Counted from the first letter of the stretch, positions 35,709-49,054 are shown. The stretch: DNA of 64,000 bases from Exophiala sp. HKRS030 (GCA_023897205.1 JAHWDD010000007.1:2728001-2792000); one strand, 5' to 3'. Notes: a model not told the origin generated them from the sequence alone. Numbers and translations: made by a program.

Positions 35709-36397
35709 GATGCAGCAAGACGAATGCTCACTGATGATCCGGTTGGAAATTGGAGTAGGATGAAGCAATGATTTCCGCGGATCGAAGGCTTCTATTATCA
35801 TAAAAGATCATCTTCAGCCTCCAGGTAGAAGCGAATTGGAGATTGCCGAGGGAGAGTGTTCGGGGTTGATTAAGCGCCATACTTAGTACTTAGACCCTCA
35901 TGAGAGGCTCCAGCCATGTTTGGGAGCATTCCATCTCGTCTGGCTGACTCTGATACTAAGATCAATGGAACGCTTCCGATTTATTTGGTAAAGAACACGA
36001 CAGCAGGACAAGAGGACGCCTGGGGAGGAATTCAAGGTCACGTGAGTGGTTGTCCCTGACAACGGCGCGGGTCGCTTCGATGGAGAAACAACGACGCGAC
36101 TCGGAACAGATCTCCCACCAAAAAAACCCTCCATGCGCATGTGAGTACAAGCACACTCGTGAAATGTTCATCATACTCACTAGTACTTGACTATCGACAA
36201 CCTTTTAGAACATTCACCCCGCCCTTGCATACCTTTCCACTACATGCCTTGTTTGTATACTCTACTCATCATCAAACCCTTCCTCCCACTGTGGTATATT
36301 CAGGCAACATATCGCCATTAGATCATCTTCAGCACGGTCGGAATCGATATTCATCCATACACGCACCATCCATGCGCCACTGATACTCTACAACACG
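35709..36397. other. Divergent promoter region (alpha/beta hydrolase and SIN scaffold)
   Basis: A 0.7 kb shared upstream region. It carries a perfect TCACGTGA palindrome, and 36180-36390 is the CT-rich leader of the right-hand gene. Confidence 0.5.
36038..36045. promoter_or_regulatory. TCACGTGA E-box palindrome
   Basis: A perfect 8-bp palindrome containing CACGTG sits about 350 bp upstream of the SIN scaffold start and 330 bp upstream of the hydrolase start. It is a typical bHLH-type site. Which factor binds cannot be said. Confidence 0.4.
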
Positions 36398-39300
36398 ATG
36401 GAACCGTGGCTGGATTCCTTGTCGGAGGACTGGAAGTCTGAACACCAGTCATCTTCCCCAGCACCCTCACTTGCAAGCAGTCGACGACAGAGCAGCATCC
36501 TCCTTTCTCAATCACAAAGTCGCATTCCACACCTTGCCAGAAACATTCGAAAAGAATCTCCCTCTTCTGGCAGTTTTCTAAGACATCGTTCCACACGAGG
36601 CAAAACAACAAATAATGCCGAGCCCATTTTGAAGGAACGAAGTGCTTCAAGCTTAAACCTCCCACCTCCACCATCCTCATACAAGCAATCGAGTTTGCCA
36701 CGACGTGCATCTAGTGCATTCTCGGAATCTCAAAATTCTGTTCAGCATTATTCGGTGCGAGAAAAGCCGACCGATGCAGAAACCCCGGAGTGGAAGAGAA
36801 GGCTTGTCCAGGGCGAGGACCTCACTAGCGACGGGTTCGACCTCTTTTCACCGTCCAAACTGGAAGGTGTTTTTAAACAGCCAACGCCTTCGCAACCCCA
36901 AAGTGATATTGAGATTGACCCAAATGAAGGCGAATCGAAATCATGGAAACCATTCACACTTCCGTCAACCAATGATTTTCCCCATCAGTTTAGCAGTTAC
37001 CGCCCTTCACGAAACCGTCCAACCGACCTAGAAGTCCTGGAGGAAGTCAGTGAAAACGAAGACGCCGGGAACCACAGTCTGTCTGTCGTGTCGTCTGACT
37101 TGGTTAGGACAGGCTCCTTAAGGGGCATCGTCAGACAAAGAGTCCAGTCACTGGAGCAGTGCCAGGGAGTACCATCCGGACAATCATCCCCACGGCCATC
37201 TACCGGCCACTCTGACCTGGATTCACATAATCCCAAAGACTCCAGATGGAGGACCTTCAGCGGCCGGGAGGAGTTGAAAAACGAGTTCATTAGCCCAGTC
37301 ACGGTTTCCAAGCAAAATTCGATTCGTGCTACTATTCTACGAGCATCTACTGATATCGATGTCCAACAACTTCAATCGAAGCTGCAAGATGCACGAACTC
37401 AGCAATATGACCGCCCGACATCCAGTTCCAGTGACAAAGACATCAGTTACGGCTATATTCCTCCCACCATTGACGATTCGCGAAACGAACCACTGCCTGA
37501 TCTGACCTCTCAGTCATTACCTGACGACCTCTCTATGGGTACTCAAGACTTCATCTCAAATGGTGGTTTTATCAACTCACGGCGCGGTGGACGCTCAAAT
37601 GAAGCTTCCTTCTTACGGAAAGAATTAAGTTCTTCCAAGGAAGATTCACACTTATCATCATTGCCTCGACCTTCCCTTACAATCCGTAGCTCGCCCCCCA
37701 ATATTCCAACTTTGCCGATCACAACGTTGAGCAAAGCAGACTGAGTGCTAGTGAACCGACTACGCCACAGGACACGAGTGTAATTCACCACGTCGAGGAC
37801 CAAACCCGCCCCGAATCCTCTCGCAGTCCGCTTAAGTTGTTCGGAAACAGGGATACGTATACCAACAACAAACTCATGAGGATCCTTAGTCACTTTGAAG
37901 AAGATGACAAGGATGAGAAAAATACGACTCTTGGACTTGAGACGCAGCTGCGGGAGGATACCGATCTCCGAATGAGCCAGTTCGGCATGGGAGATCTAGA
38001 TGGATTTGGCTTTGAGAAAGACGTACCTAGGCCTTCACCACCGGAGACTAGGTCTCTGACCTCTGAAGATCGCATATTTAAGAAAGATGCATCAGCTCCT
38101 AGCCGGCAGCAAAACGTCTCCACAGACACTGGCACCACTAAAGGAGACACTGCGACTGAAAGTGTGGTAAAGCAAGATACGATGGCGTTTGAAAGGGACC
38201 GGACTACCAAGCGACGTAAGACGTTGTTGAAAGATTCAGTGACTGTCGAAGAACTTCAGGTTGAAGTCAAGATCAGCCAAATAGAAGAACCATATACCTT
38301 AGCCGGCACCAAGCGAAAAGATGCGCGACCTGGAACCGATGGAACTACAGCAGATCCAGAAATCCTTGCGTCGAGGAGCCTTCTGCGGCCAAGGTCCCAC
38401 AGGCTGAGATCCGGAAGTGGAACAAATTCCAACCCCGACGAAGGTTTGATGGAGACTGATAGCCAGATTCCGGAGGGAAATCTCACTGAAGCTCTTGCTG
38501 CAGAACTAGCATCCTTTGCCCAGGAAGCTGCCGACGTCAAATTGGATTCAAGAAAGCCATCACTCGCCACTAAAGATTACATGGAAGAAGCAAATAAAGT
38601 CATGCAATTTATCCGCTCTCGAGGTAAACCTAAGCCTGCGGTCACAGAAACCGCCGAACGTATGAATACGTCTGAACTGGATGTCGATGCTATACTGGAC
38701 TTGGAACTCGATGCGGATTCGACTAAGGACAGTTTTTCGAGGCCACCATCCCGAGAACGCAGCAGCAAACCGTCTCCGATTCGAAGACATGCACGTCACG
38801 ACTCGAGAACAGCCAGCTATCTCAGAAAGTACCAAGATGAAGAGGACTTGGATATGCTGACAAACACGTCTGCATTTGGAACTCTACCACAACCGAGTAG
38901 GACTTCAGAACAGCGTGCTCAAAGCAATTCATCCTCCGACACTGAGTATCAAGAGAGTGATCCACCAAACATGCGCATTCTCAATCCCACCGAGACGCTC
39001 AGGAAGCGAAAGCATTCGACATCTACGGTTGATAGAACTCACGATCTCGACCATGAGCATCAACTTCAGGAGCACAAATCTTCAGATGGCATGAGCCAAA
39101 ACACCTTTCCCACCACATCTTCGACCTCTGGTCCCAAGGGTATTATAGCCTCTGGTAGCGTAGCCATACCCGATCATGTGGGTTTCATGACCTTTGATCA
39201 CGAGAAGAAAACCTGGGTGAAGAAGATGTCTGTGTCTGAGGAGGCTACGAGGTCTGATAGAGAAAATTTGGATACTGTCGAGGACGATCCATTTGATAGC

Positions 39301-41649
39301 ATTCCAGATTTGAGCGTCGACGAAACCCGAGAGGATGCTGCCAAAGACTTGCACACTAGGTCTAATCCTGCCAAAGCCGACGCACTTTTCAGAGATGAAG
39401 CCACAGAAAATCAAAGAAAGACAATAGGCGTTCGCGAGCAGACCTCGAGAACAGTCAAACATCCAGAGACGAAATCGGCATCAGAAGCCGAACATGACGA
39501 AATTGTTCGAAGCTCACTTCGTTCCAAGAATTCGGAGCATGAAGCCAAGCTGCATGACGGCCTTCCGTCAAAACCACCAGCCGAGAACAAGACGGACTAC
39601 AAGCAACCCCGAGTGGTGACTATAGCATTTTCATCGCCAGTCGTGTCCGCGGTAAACTACACAAACATCACCGATGAAGATCTTGATAACCTCCCGCGTG
39701 AGGAAGATTTACCGCTTGACGATTCAGATCTGAGCGAACCAGACGTGCCTGCTGTCAAAATTGAATCTGCGAAGACTTGTACTTCAAGGAATTCCGTTGC
39801 TGCAAAGAAAGAGTCCATTCGCGCTCCTACCTTTCAACCTAGAACCGTCTCTCCTATTGAAGAACAAGACGAAGAGGATCCTGCAATGGACATGAGTCTT
39901 ATCCAAGTTCAGCAGTCTATGGTTCTAACGCCGGCTCCCCAAAGGGCAGTGATTAGGCATCACAAAGCAGGATTTCGAGCCTCCAGCATCTTGTGTCTGA
40001 CACCTCTATCGGAGTTTTCGTTGCATCAGGTCGATGGTGGAAGGGACTACGATCAAAGTTACGTGGAGGACAGGCAGCATCCGCATGCTCTTCGTCAAGC
40101 GCATGGTTCACTAGCTTTGTCTGTTGATGAGTTGGTCAAAGCAATTACCGACGCTGTCGCCGACGAACTGTATTGGGAGAAATTGCGTCGCCTCAGACTT
40201 GCGCCTGCAAATCTGACTTCAGCTCATGGGTTGAAAGAATATTGTCCATCTTTGGAAGAGCTCTCTATCAACGGGAATCAAATCGAGCACGTTCGTGGCC
40301 TCCCAGAAAATCTTCGACATCTGGACATTCACGATAATCTGTTGAATGACTTGACGTCCTGGGCTAGTTTGTCGAATTTACAATACCTTGATGTGTCAGG
40401 CAATCAGCTCGAGACTCTTGACGGGTTCAGTTCGCTTGTTCATCTGAGAAAACTGAAGGCGAACGACAACAACATCACTAGCATAGATGGTATCCTCGAT
40501 CTGGATGGTCTTCTGGAACTTGAAATTCGTGACAACGACCTCACATCTGTCGACTTCGAAGGAGCAGAGCTCAGTCGCCTTAAACGTCTTGACATCAGTC
40601 ACAACCAACTTACAGATGTCCGGAATCTGCACTGCCTTCCCGCATTAGAAGACCTCGACATGAGTTACAACGTCATCGAATCGTGGCTACCAGAGAAGTC
40701 AAACGCTCTTGTTGGGCTCAAGAAGCTCAACATCTCTAACAACATGCTTGATTCGGTACATCTTACCAACCTAGAAACCGTCAAATCCTTGAATCTGGAC
40801 AACAACAGGATCTCACAAATCATTGGATTGTCTGGCGCATATAATCTGGAATTCTTGTCGTTGAGAGAGCAAGGCAAAGACTCAAATATTGTGGATTATG
40901 TGCTCTCGACTTCGAACGAATGCCGTCATATTCGCCTTTCCTCCAATCCAGTCATCGATGGTTCATTCAGTCTCCCAAAGTTGCCACAGCATAATCTTCG
41001 TGAACTCGAAATCGCGGCTTGCGGAATCTCGAGCTTTCCAGAGAAGTTCGGGACCTTCTTCCCAAACTGTCGACGGCTGAACGCGAATTTCAACGGTTTG
41101 AGCGATCTGACACCGCTCCGAGGAATGATAAAGCTAAGGGAGGTCTTAGTTGCAAAAAATCGCATCAAGAGACTAAGAAGAACATGCATCTTGCTATCGA
41201 AGCTGGCATGTCTCGAGCAAATTGATCTTCGGGATAATCCTTTAACAGTAGGGTTCTACAGTCCAATTTTGGAGACCGAGAATAATAAAAAGTCCTCGAA
41301 CGAGGCACGATATCATCTGCCCTTGGGCTCGCCAAAAGAGGATGCGAACTGGCTAAAGGTGCTTGATGAGGTGACAGGGTTGAAACGACGTACAATTGAA
41401 CTTTTATTGGCCGAGCATTGCAAAAACCTAGTTCGACTTGACGGTATGGATGTCTGCCACTCTAAGTTGAATGAGAAGGATGGTGTTTGGAACAAATTGA
41501 CAGATCAAGGGGTACTTGCCGTTCCCCTTTGCTCTCCACCCGTAGCAGTGAAGGAGGTATTGGTACCGGATGACAATTTGTCAATACGAAGCTCACACAG
41601 TGGTGAGAGAGATACGACGGTTGGTGATGGAAATGTTTTCGATCGATGA
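36398..41649 (+). CDS. Septation-initiation-network LRR scaffold (Cdc11/Nud1/SnaD), one frame break
   Basis: One exon, 1750 residues after restoring a single base. The N-terminus MEPWLDSLSEDW is the conserved Cdc11-type start. A long disordered, phosphosite-rich region follows to about residue 1240. Then come some 12-14 leucine-rich repeats (about 1260-1620), for example LEELSINGNQIEHV, LQYLDVSGNQLETL, LKRLDISHNQLTDV and LKKLNISNNMLDSV. In yeasts this protein sits at the spindle pole body outer plaque and anchors the GTPase-kinase cascade for mitotic exit and septum formation. The Aspergillus counterpart is SnaD. The frame breaks in CCCCCC 37694-37699. One added C gives PQYSNFADHNVEQSRLSAS and joins both parts, and the length becomes 1751 codons with the stop. 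Confidence 0.88.
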
Positions 41650-42290
41650 TCAGCCTAGGAGTTTGAGTGTACAATACCGGTTACCTCCAATGTGTGAGGT
41701 TACTGCTCTCGGTCGATGGAAAGTTTCTTGTTTCTGGGTATGGTTGGGAACATGGCGGGAAGAAAGTCCTCTGGCAAGTGGATTTGGTCATGGAATTGAT
41801 TGTTGTACTATTATTATTAGACGAGTGAAGAACCATGCAATTGAGACGCAGAGTAATGAATGATGAGTCAGAAGCCACATCTTTTTCCACTCAAGCGTAA
41901 ATTTTGATTGATTGAACTATCAACAGCACGACATGTCCTCCCATCAAAGCCACTCATTCGCTCCGACAGGTATTTCAGTAGTTCTGTCACGTGCGAACAT
42001 CAACGGAGGCAGACAACTTCTAGTAACTAGACCTGGAGACATCACAGCACCATGTTCAGATGGCAGGTTCCTCACATTGTCCGTCGCCACGAGTCCGAAC
42101 GCGACCAAGCTATCGCCATTACATCCAACACGGCATCCGAATTACTTCTTCTCCTTAGCTCCTAATTAGACAGTCACATCTGATTTCGTCCTCGCCGCCC
42201 TTTGTCCAACCCGCCAGCGCGATCAACGGTTTCCCATCGGAAGAATATTAGAAAAGAGGCCCAGCCGCGGGGGAGGGATAGACAGATACG
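41650..42290. other. Convergent intergenic region
   Basis: 3' flanks of the SIN scaffold and the GMC oxidoreductase genes. No gene recognised. Confidence 0.45.
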
Positions 42291-44516
42291 TTATAGCGCG
42301 CCGGCGGCGATGAACATCCACAGTGCTGTCAGCAGGGCTAGCCATGGCGTCTTGTCCCGTAGCAGCAACGGTATTGGGCTGGATAGCCGGGCTGACCCTG
42401 ACTCGCTCGGCGATTCTGTAGTCTCTTCTTCTTCGTTGTCGGTGTCGGTGTCGGTGTCTTCGGGTGCGACCCTGGGGACAGTTAGCTCGTTCGTTCTATT
42501 TGGGGAAGTTGTGTTTTCTTTGCTTCACAGGTTGATTCAAGGGAGGTTCGGACTTACCTCAAGCCCTTAATGATGTCTGCAGCTTTCTCCGCGGCTCCAA
42601 ATGCCACGGCTGCAGTATGTGCGCCTGGAACCATAGGGAAGATACTGGTGTCGACCACGCGCAGGTTGTGGGTGCCGTAGACGATTAGTTCGTCACTAAC
42701 GACGCCGCCCATGCTGCGTGGCAACATGGCGGCGGTGCCGCTGTAGTGGAATTGAGTGCCGATGCCGGTTCGCAGGAGTTCCGCGAGGGTGTCTTCGTCG
42801 GCGTCTTTGGGTACGTCTGGATATGTCGGCTGTAGTATCTGGATGGCTTCTGTGTTGAGGATGCGCTCGTTGGTCTGCAGTGCTAGGATCATGGTTTCGA
42901 AATCGAATGGGTGTTCCAGCCATCGCGGGTCGACTGCGGGCAGGTCGAAGGGGTTTGATGTCGTGATATGAGTGGTACCCCGAGACAGAGGCCGCATAAG
43001 GGCTAGGTGGAGCCCGCCACCGTTGTCGTTGAGATTCTCAAATGCCGGCGTGTAGGATTGGTTGAGGTCGTTGAGCGTGCTGATGAATTGTGCCAGGTAG
43101 CCTGTTTGAAGGGTTGGTTCGTTTTCGTAATTGGAAGGGAGGTAGTTTGGAGCAGAGCGAGCGCGGGCGATTCGGGAATCAACATCGCCGTCGTCGGTGA
43201 CTTGTCGCAGAGACGGGAATGCGACCGCGCCGCTGGGCTTGGCCGTCCAAGGCCCTGTTCGAGAAGCGAAGAATTCCGCTCGGCATTGCTCGTTATACTC
43301 CGGGTCTCGCAGGAAATCGTTGACGTACTTGTAACTGGTGTTGGAGTAGTCGTATGAAAGCCGAAGCATCGGATGGTCTTGGAGGTTGTTACCGACTCCC
43401 GGGAGATTCTCGAGTACTTCAATCCCAAGAGGCTCCAGCACCGATGCTTGTCCGATCCCTGAGAGCTCGAGCAGCTGCGCGGATTGAATGGCTCCGGCCG
43501 CGAGTATAACCTCACGACGCGCAAATGCCGTCTGTCGTGGAGCATCCGGCCCACTCGCGTACTCGACGGCTGTGGCGTTGAGCACCTCAGCTGCATTGTC
43601 TTCGAATATTATCCTAGTCACTTGCGAATTGACTTGAACGTTAAAATTCGTCCGGTTGATATTGGGATCGTAATAGCCTCGTCTTGCGTCCCATCTAATC
43701 TGTAGCTCGGGATGAATATTCAGTGGGATGAAATAACCACCTGCCTCCAAGCCTTCGTTCGGTTCCGCAGAGAGTGGAATGTTCAGTTCCTCCAAAGCAG
43801 CAAAGAAATTGTCGGCTTGAGGCCAGTAGTATTCAGGATATGATATATGCATTGGTCCACTTTTACCGTGAACCGATGAATTTTGAAGATGAGGCTCGAT
43901 CAGAGTTGAAGTGTTATATCGCTTCGGGGTATATGTTTCGGACTTTTGAGTTGATTGTCAGTACGTCTATGTTCTAAGCTTCTTGTGCGACTGAATACTA
44001 ACCTTCTCGAAGTATGGCAAGAGATCATTCCATCCCCAGCCGTCATTTCCCAGTTCATTCCAAGCGTCATAACTATCCTGGTTACCACGGTTCCAAATCA
44101 ATCCGTTGATCAGAGAACCTCCACCCACACCTTTACCGATAGGGACATATCGACTATTACCATCAAGGTGATCCTGCGGTACGGTGTAAACGTTCCAGAG
44201 GTAAAATCCGTAGGGTTGAAGGCCTATGTAGTATGGATACAAGATCTCGTCTTCGCCTTGGTCACTGCGTACACTTAGTTGAGAACTAATGAGTCTCCGT
44301 GTAAACCTACAGGGTTCCTGCCTCAAGACACAATATTGAGACATCTTCGTCCTCACTCAACCGCGCGGACACGACCAGGCCTGCAATGCCACATCCGATC
44401 ACAATATAGTCGAATGTCTGTCCATCGGCGTTCTCAATCGTGGCGCTGCCATTGAATGACTGTGACCACGATAATCGTGCGCATAACAAAAAACTGAATA
44501 AGACCAAATGCTTCAT
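42291..44516 (-). CDS. Secreted, C-terminally anchored GMC-family FAD oxidoreductase
   Basis: There are four exons: 44311-44516, 44003-44273, 42558-43942 and 42291-42471, giving 680 residues in phase. A signal peptide ([18 protein letters not shown]) is followed by the FAD-binding GCGIAG (41-46), the GMC signature [18 protein letters not shown], the second signature region [15 protein letters not shown], and the active-site HYSGTAAM and [11 protein letters not shown] histidines. The last exon adds an acidic [12 protein letters not shown] linker, a Ser-rich stretch, and a final hydrophobic segment ([16 protein letters not shown]) ending at the stop. That layout suggests a GPI anchor or a C-terminal membrane helix. 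Family members oxidise alcohols, sugars or choline. The substrate cannot be read from sequence. The start at 44516 is chosen because it places the signal peptide at the N-terminus. Confidence 0.88.
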
Positions 44517-46070
44517 TCTGGGAAACGAGCTGTTGACTTCTGAATCGGGTGCCTCCCGTGTCTTCAAAAAGAAAGCCGGAACACCAGTACTTCAAATTCA
44601 GGAGCGCTAAATTCGAATGCCTGGAAAGAATCAGAGCACGCGCAAGCGAAAATGATTTCAAAGAAAGACGTATAAAATGGAAGCAAACTGAATGGGCAGC
44701 ACGAAATGAAGATACCCCCTCGAGGAGGTCACGGTCAAAGGTCCCAGAGTGGAAACCCGGTAAACATGAAAAAGTCCGATGAAGAACTTGCATTTCGTGG
44801 ACCCATGGTCTCGCATGATCTTGGCCATTCATTGCAATCAGCTGCTGTCGATGAGAATACCGTCTCGGTTGCAACCGCCACGGCAGGACTTTGACAAGAA
44901 CTTGGCTCGTCCGTGTACTCCATACTCTGTAGGAAGTAGGTCAAAGCAGAATCCCCAAGACGGAGCAAAGCGTATAGAATCGTCGAGTCGGTCACGGCTC
45001 GGCATCGAGACTCGTGAATGCCCAGGCTGGGCTACGTCAACCAGTCGAAAATAAGCTCCACGCATACCACAAACCGGTATCGGCCTCGAGACGCCACATC
45101 TGCACTCGGATATGGTCGTGTGCTTTGGAGGAGGCTTTTGGACAGCTCGTGAGTTTTTCAAAATGTGTCCTAGGCACCTTCGTCGCATTCAAAGTATATC
45201 AACAGGAGGCAGACGAACAGAATTCGTGAGCTGAGCCTTTCCATCTGTTCGCGAAAGGGTGGAGTACAATCTATCAAAGGGGATGCTTCGTTATGCCCAG
45301 AATTTGTCCATCAAATACGAGCCTTGGCGCCAAGGTTTCAAGTCTTTCTCGGTTAGCCCCAGCCTTGGATTGTGTCGCTGGGCAGGCCTTGGACGTGCTG
45401 GTTCTGCGTATTAGACTGACCACGAGACTGTTCTTATCAAGTGAGTGCAAGCCAATGGTTGCGGTGCTCCAGATATGGAGTCTACATACTATTAGCCACA
45501 GATTATGTGATTGAAAAGCCTCTTTCTGCCACTCTGAAAGACACGTCCGATATGTGGACATATCAACAGGCCCCAACAGTCGGGGCCAACCACCGGGTCA
45601 AAGCTACCGACATTCCGTGAGCCTATGTACATTCCATGCTTGAAGTGCATATCACGTGGCTGGCCATGGATCTTGAAGTAGGATAAGGGTTTCGAGGTCT
45701 TTCATGGCTAGTCTCGGTGCAGAGGCCGCTCATGATGCACCATATCCTAGCTCGTGGACGAACATGGCGCGGCTGGTTGCTACACATGCCGTGGTCAAAT
45801 TGCCTGACACGGCTGGCTCAAGCGATGAACATTATATTTGTTGCTCAAATTCCAACAGTGGTCGGGGATGACGCACGGATGCTATCTCAGCCTCGTTGCA
45901 TCTCTAGGAAAGGCTGACATAGAATCATCAGGCTATCTTCAAGAAGACTTCGGCACTACGAGACTAAGTATATCAATCAAGATGTCTAGGGGAACCTGGG
46001 CTTTCTCTCCCATCTCAAAATCTCTAGCCAAAGGCGATATCATCATCATTGATTACCCTGAGTGAATACT
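44517..46070. other. Divergent promoter region, 1.55 kb
   Basis: Between the GMC oxidoreductase and the PIR gene. Short frames on both strands lack family features. No repeat seen. Confidence 0.4.
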
Positions 46071-47209
46071 ATGTTCCGCATACTTCCAAGCCTGCTTGTC
46101 TGCACCGTTATACGCAGTATTCAAGCATCACCTGTGGCATTACCACAAGCCGTTACAGAAGCAATCGCACCCTCATCAACTCCCGGGCCAGGATGCTTGG
46201 GCTCATTTGCAGGTGTGTTCGGAATAGCGATTGTCAACATCTCTACTACTCCTTCTAGTCCGAGAGCGATCCAAAGACGGACAGAGAATAGTCGGTCGTA
46301 AGTTCTTCGACATAGTTCGCCATTATATTTGTGCAACCTTGACTTAGAATACATAGACAGACAGCAATCACGACATATGCGCCGGTCTCACAGATTGGTG
46401 ATGGTCAGATCCAAGGCGGTACGCGCACATTGACATTGATCCCGGTGTCTCAAATCGACGACGGGCAGATCCAAAACCCAGGAGACTTGACTACAGCGGC
46501 GACGCGATCTCGTACACAGTCAGTCATCGAGACAGGATGTGCGCACGACGAGGAACCCGACATGCCCCAGCGACCCGAGCCTGAGAACGGAAGGGAGAGT
46601 CTTACCAATCCCATCGCGACAGGGGATACCGACCCTGTGTTTCCTCCGATGACCAACAATCCGCCACTGGCATCATCCCCATCTCCTATTCCTGCGACGT
46701 CAGCCATATCAACACCTTCGACCTCACACGTTATCACCACATCCGCAGCATCAACGCCATCATCAGCATCAGCATCATTGGAATTAGTACCAATACCGCA
46801 GCCCCGTCTCAACCTGGTCAGCTGCCTCACACCCTCGACCCTCCGACTAACACTATCGAACCACACGCTGCTCGACGCCTTCAACCGCACCGGCTACATT
46901 GCATCGAACTACCAATTCCAATTCGACGCCCCACCGCAATCGGGAGCGCTGTACACGTCTGGCTGGTCTGTGTGCCCAATTCCAGACAACCATGCTGCGG
47001 CTGCTCCTACTACTACTTCTGAAGCGCAAGCGCAGCCGAATGCGAGCCCAGACGCCGAGGCGTGGACATTAGCACTCGGCGGAAGCACGACGTTCTGGCA
47101 GTGTCGCAGCGGTAGGTTCTATAACTTGTACACGGAGAATTGGGCGGCGCAGTGTAATGCGGTGGAAATCCGGATTGTGGGATTGGTAGAGTGTGAAGGA
47201 GAGGGATGA
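46071..47209 (+). CDS. PIR-type covalently linked cell-wall protein
   Basis: There are two exons, 46071-46297 and 46348-47209, giving 362 residues. A signal peptide (MFRILPSLLVCTVIRSIQA) comes first. Two PIR motifs follow, SQIGDGQIQ and SQIDDGQIQ, whose glutamine forms the alkali-labile ester to beta-1,3-glucan. A Ser/Thr/Pro-rich stalk follows, then the conserved C-terminal Cys domain: CLTPSTLRLTLSNHTLLD, YQFQFDAPPQSGALYTSGWSVC, FWQCRSGRFYNLY and AAQCNAVEI. Yeast PIR proteins usually have four to ten repeats, so this is a minimal version. The order of domains fits the family well. Confidence 0.87.
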
Positions 47210-47867
47210 AGTGCTGGGCAAAAAGAGGGTGCTGGTATGGAGAGGCTAACGTGCTCACATGGTGCTTAGGTTTAATGGAAGTGTTTGTTCGAAGCGATAT
47301 AATTTTGAGTGTTGGATATTGTCGACCGACCGTAAGTGATAAGATAGATCGGCTGTTACTAAAGTAGTGGCTGCGGTTTGGCGAAGGTAAGACTATGCAT
47401 TATGGTGAAGTACGTAACTAGGCACCTCGGAGTTAATATAAAGTAGATATTCAAGCATCCAAAAGTACAAAGCCAGTTTGCTTTTTACCTGCCTACTTAC
47501 CTTCTTCACCGCTTCGTTTTAACAAGTATACTTGCTCTCGGGCAAACTTCACTTTCTTCCAAGGCTAACGCATCACACCCTGGTCTGGTTGCCTCGATTT
47601 TTCGTCACATCACGCTCAGCCTTCACCTTCTTCCCAGCCTCCTTGCAAGCCTGGCAAATGCCCTACCGAAAGTAATGATCGAACAATAAATCTCCCACAT
47701 ACAATCTCAACTCCAGACGATCTTCCACACTTCGAGATACAGATCCGTGTATCTTTCTTGCCCTTTGAATCTCCGCGGCCATCTCGTTTGATCTGCCCGT
47801 CAAGAGCCTTCCCGCCAGCCAAGTTGAGACATTGAAAGGATTTGGTACTAGTAAGCTATCATCGAAA
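47210..47867. other. Intergenic between PIR and Myb-like genes
   Basis: No gene. An AT-rich TATA-like stretch (TAATATAAAG) lies at about 47433, and 47480-47840 is pyrimidine-rich, the likely leader of the downstream gene. Confidence 0.4.
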
Positions 47868-48424
47868 ATGGCGTCCAAAATTGATTGGAATGATGTCGAA
47901 ATCTTGAAGAAGGTCTGTTTCATCCCATCCCATCGCATCGTCGCACGTCTCGGCATCACAGGTAGATGGGACATGATGAAGTTAACCATTTCCGCACAGA
48001 TGATTCTAGCAATGGACGCCTCTGCATCGCAAAACTATAGAGAAGTTGGCAATGCTCTAGGTAAGCGTTATCCCTGTGCGACATATCACTTCGTGGTCTC
48101 CAAAAGAACTCTTTTTCGTCCCCCAAGGAGGTCTCAGCAGTAGTTTTGACACGTCTTCCCCTGACAGGCTGTACTTCAAATGCGGTGGTCAAGTATGTGA
48201 AGCGTCTCAAAGATGCGGAGCAGAAAGTCTTGAATGGTGGTGCTGGTGCAAATGGCCCCAATGTCTCCTCTGGTCAGACTCCACGCAAACGAGCAAGAAA
48301 GTCGCCAAAAGAAGAAATTCCTGCTGCCAATGGTGCAGAAGAGCTTGATGGAACCCCATTTCTCAAGAAAGTTAAGAAGAGCGAGGCGACGACTGAAGCA
48401 TTTGATATCAAAGACGAGGATTGA
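47868..48424 (+). CDS. Small Myb/SANT-like nuclear protein
   Basis: There are three exons, 47868-47912, 48000-48060 and 48168-48424, giving 120 residues. The first 50 residues (IDWNDVEILKK, then ASQNYREVGNALGCTSNAVVKYVKRLK) resemble the short Myb/SANT-like helix-turn-helix seen in many small fungal proteins. The C-terminus is basic with nuclear-localisation-type clusters (PRKRARKSPK, KKVKKS). Expected role is DNA or chromatin binding in the nucleus. The exon 2 acceptor is a choice between 47961 and 48000. I prefer 48000 because it keeps the family-like spacing. Confidence 0.65.
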
Positions 48425-49054
48425 CCTCTGATAAGAGTGGGATCTGATTCAGGGAGGGGATTGGATGTTCTGCATAACTGTTAGCAACATCCATTCCTTG
48501 GCCTTGGAATCTCTGCATCGCAGTATCGAAAAGGATGGTAGTGTTGCATGATCTCCTTCGCATTTCTAGCGCTGACGGATTTGCTCGAAGCAGGAGAATG
48601 TTGCTGCATACCACGTCCTGAGGCAAAAACAAGCGTTCAATCAATGCTCCAAATGCAATGGGAGATGATCTTCGAACAATGAAGCTGGGAATGGATTTAG
48701 TGGCCGTAATTATCAGCATCTTGACCATGTCTTATGGTCACAGTTTCCCACACATGCATGGGAGCGGAGGGGATGATCAGGAAAACTCATCTTGTACAAA
48801 GCAAGAATTGCTAGACGAACAATCAAATATACCCATTGCTGAACATAAAATAGCTGCGGTATGATGTGCTGCGGAGACAAACATGTGAGCACTGCCCATA
48901 ATATGCATCCATTTCCAAGAATTGATTGAGACACATCACTGTATATTACGACCCACGCGCAGATTCGAGGCCATTTGGTCGTGCATTCTTACAAACTGAG
49001 CCGTGTAATCTTTCTCTCTCCACCCGCCTTTTGTTACCCAGGCGTCTGACTCTT
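48425..49054. other. Convergent intergenic region
   Basis: 3' flanks of the Myb-like and Pex11-family genes. No gene recognised. Confidence 0.45.

Noticed and set aside
33170..35710. Secondary-metabolite gene cluster around the two hydrolases
   Set aside because: No polyketide synthase, peptide synthetase, terpene cyclase, P450, transporter or pathway regulator lies nearby; neighbours are housekeeping genes.
37694..37740. Two separate genes, or programmed ribosomal frameshifting, in the SIN scaffold
   Set aside because: The same kind of break occurs in many unrelated genes of the window, always in a homopolymer, and no slippery heptamer with downstream structure is evident. A base-call loss is simpler.
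42696..43596. Long antisense and alternative-frame ORFs inside the GMC gene and similarly inside trm2 (62707-63342)
   Set aside because: They are frame shadows of GC-rich coding sequence with no independent family features.
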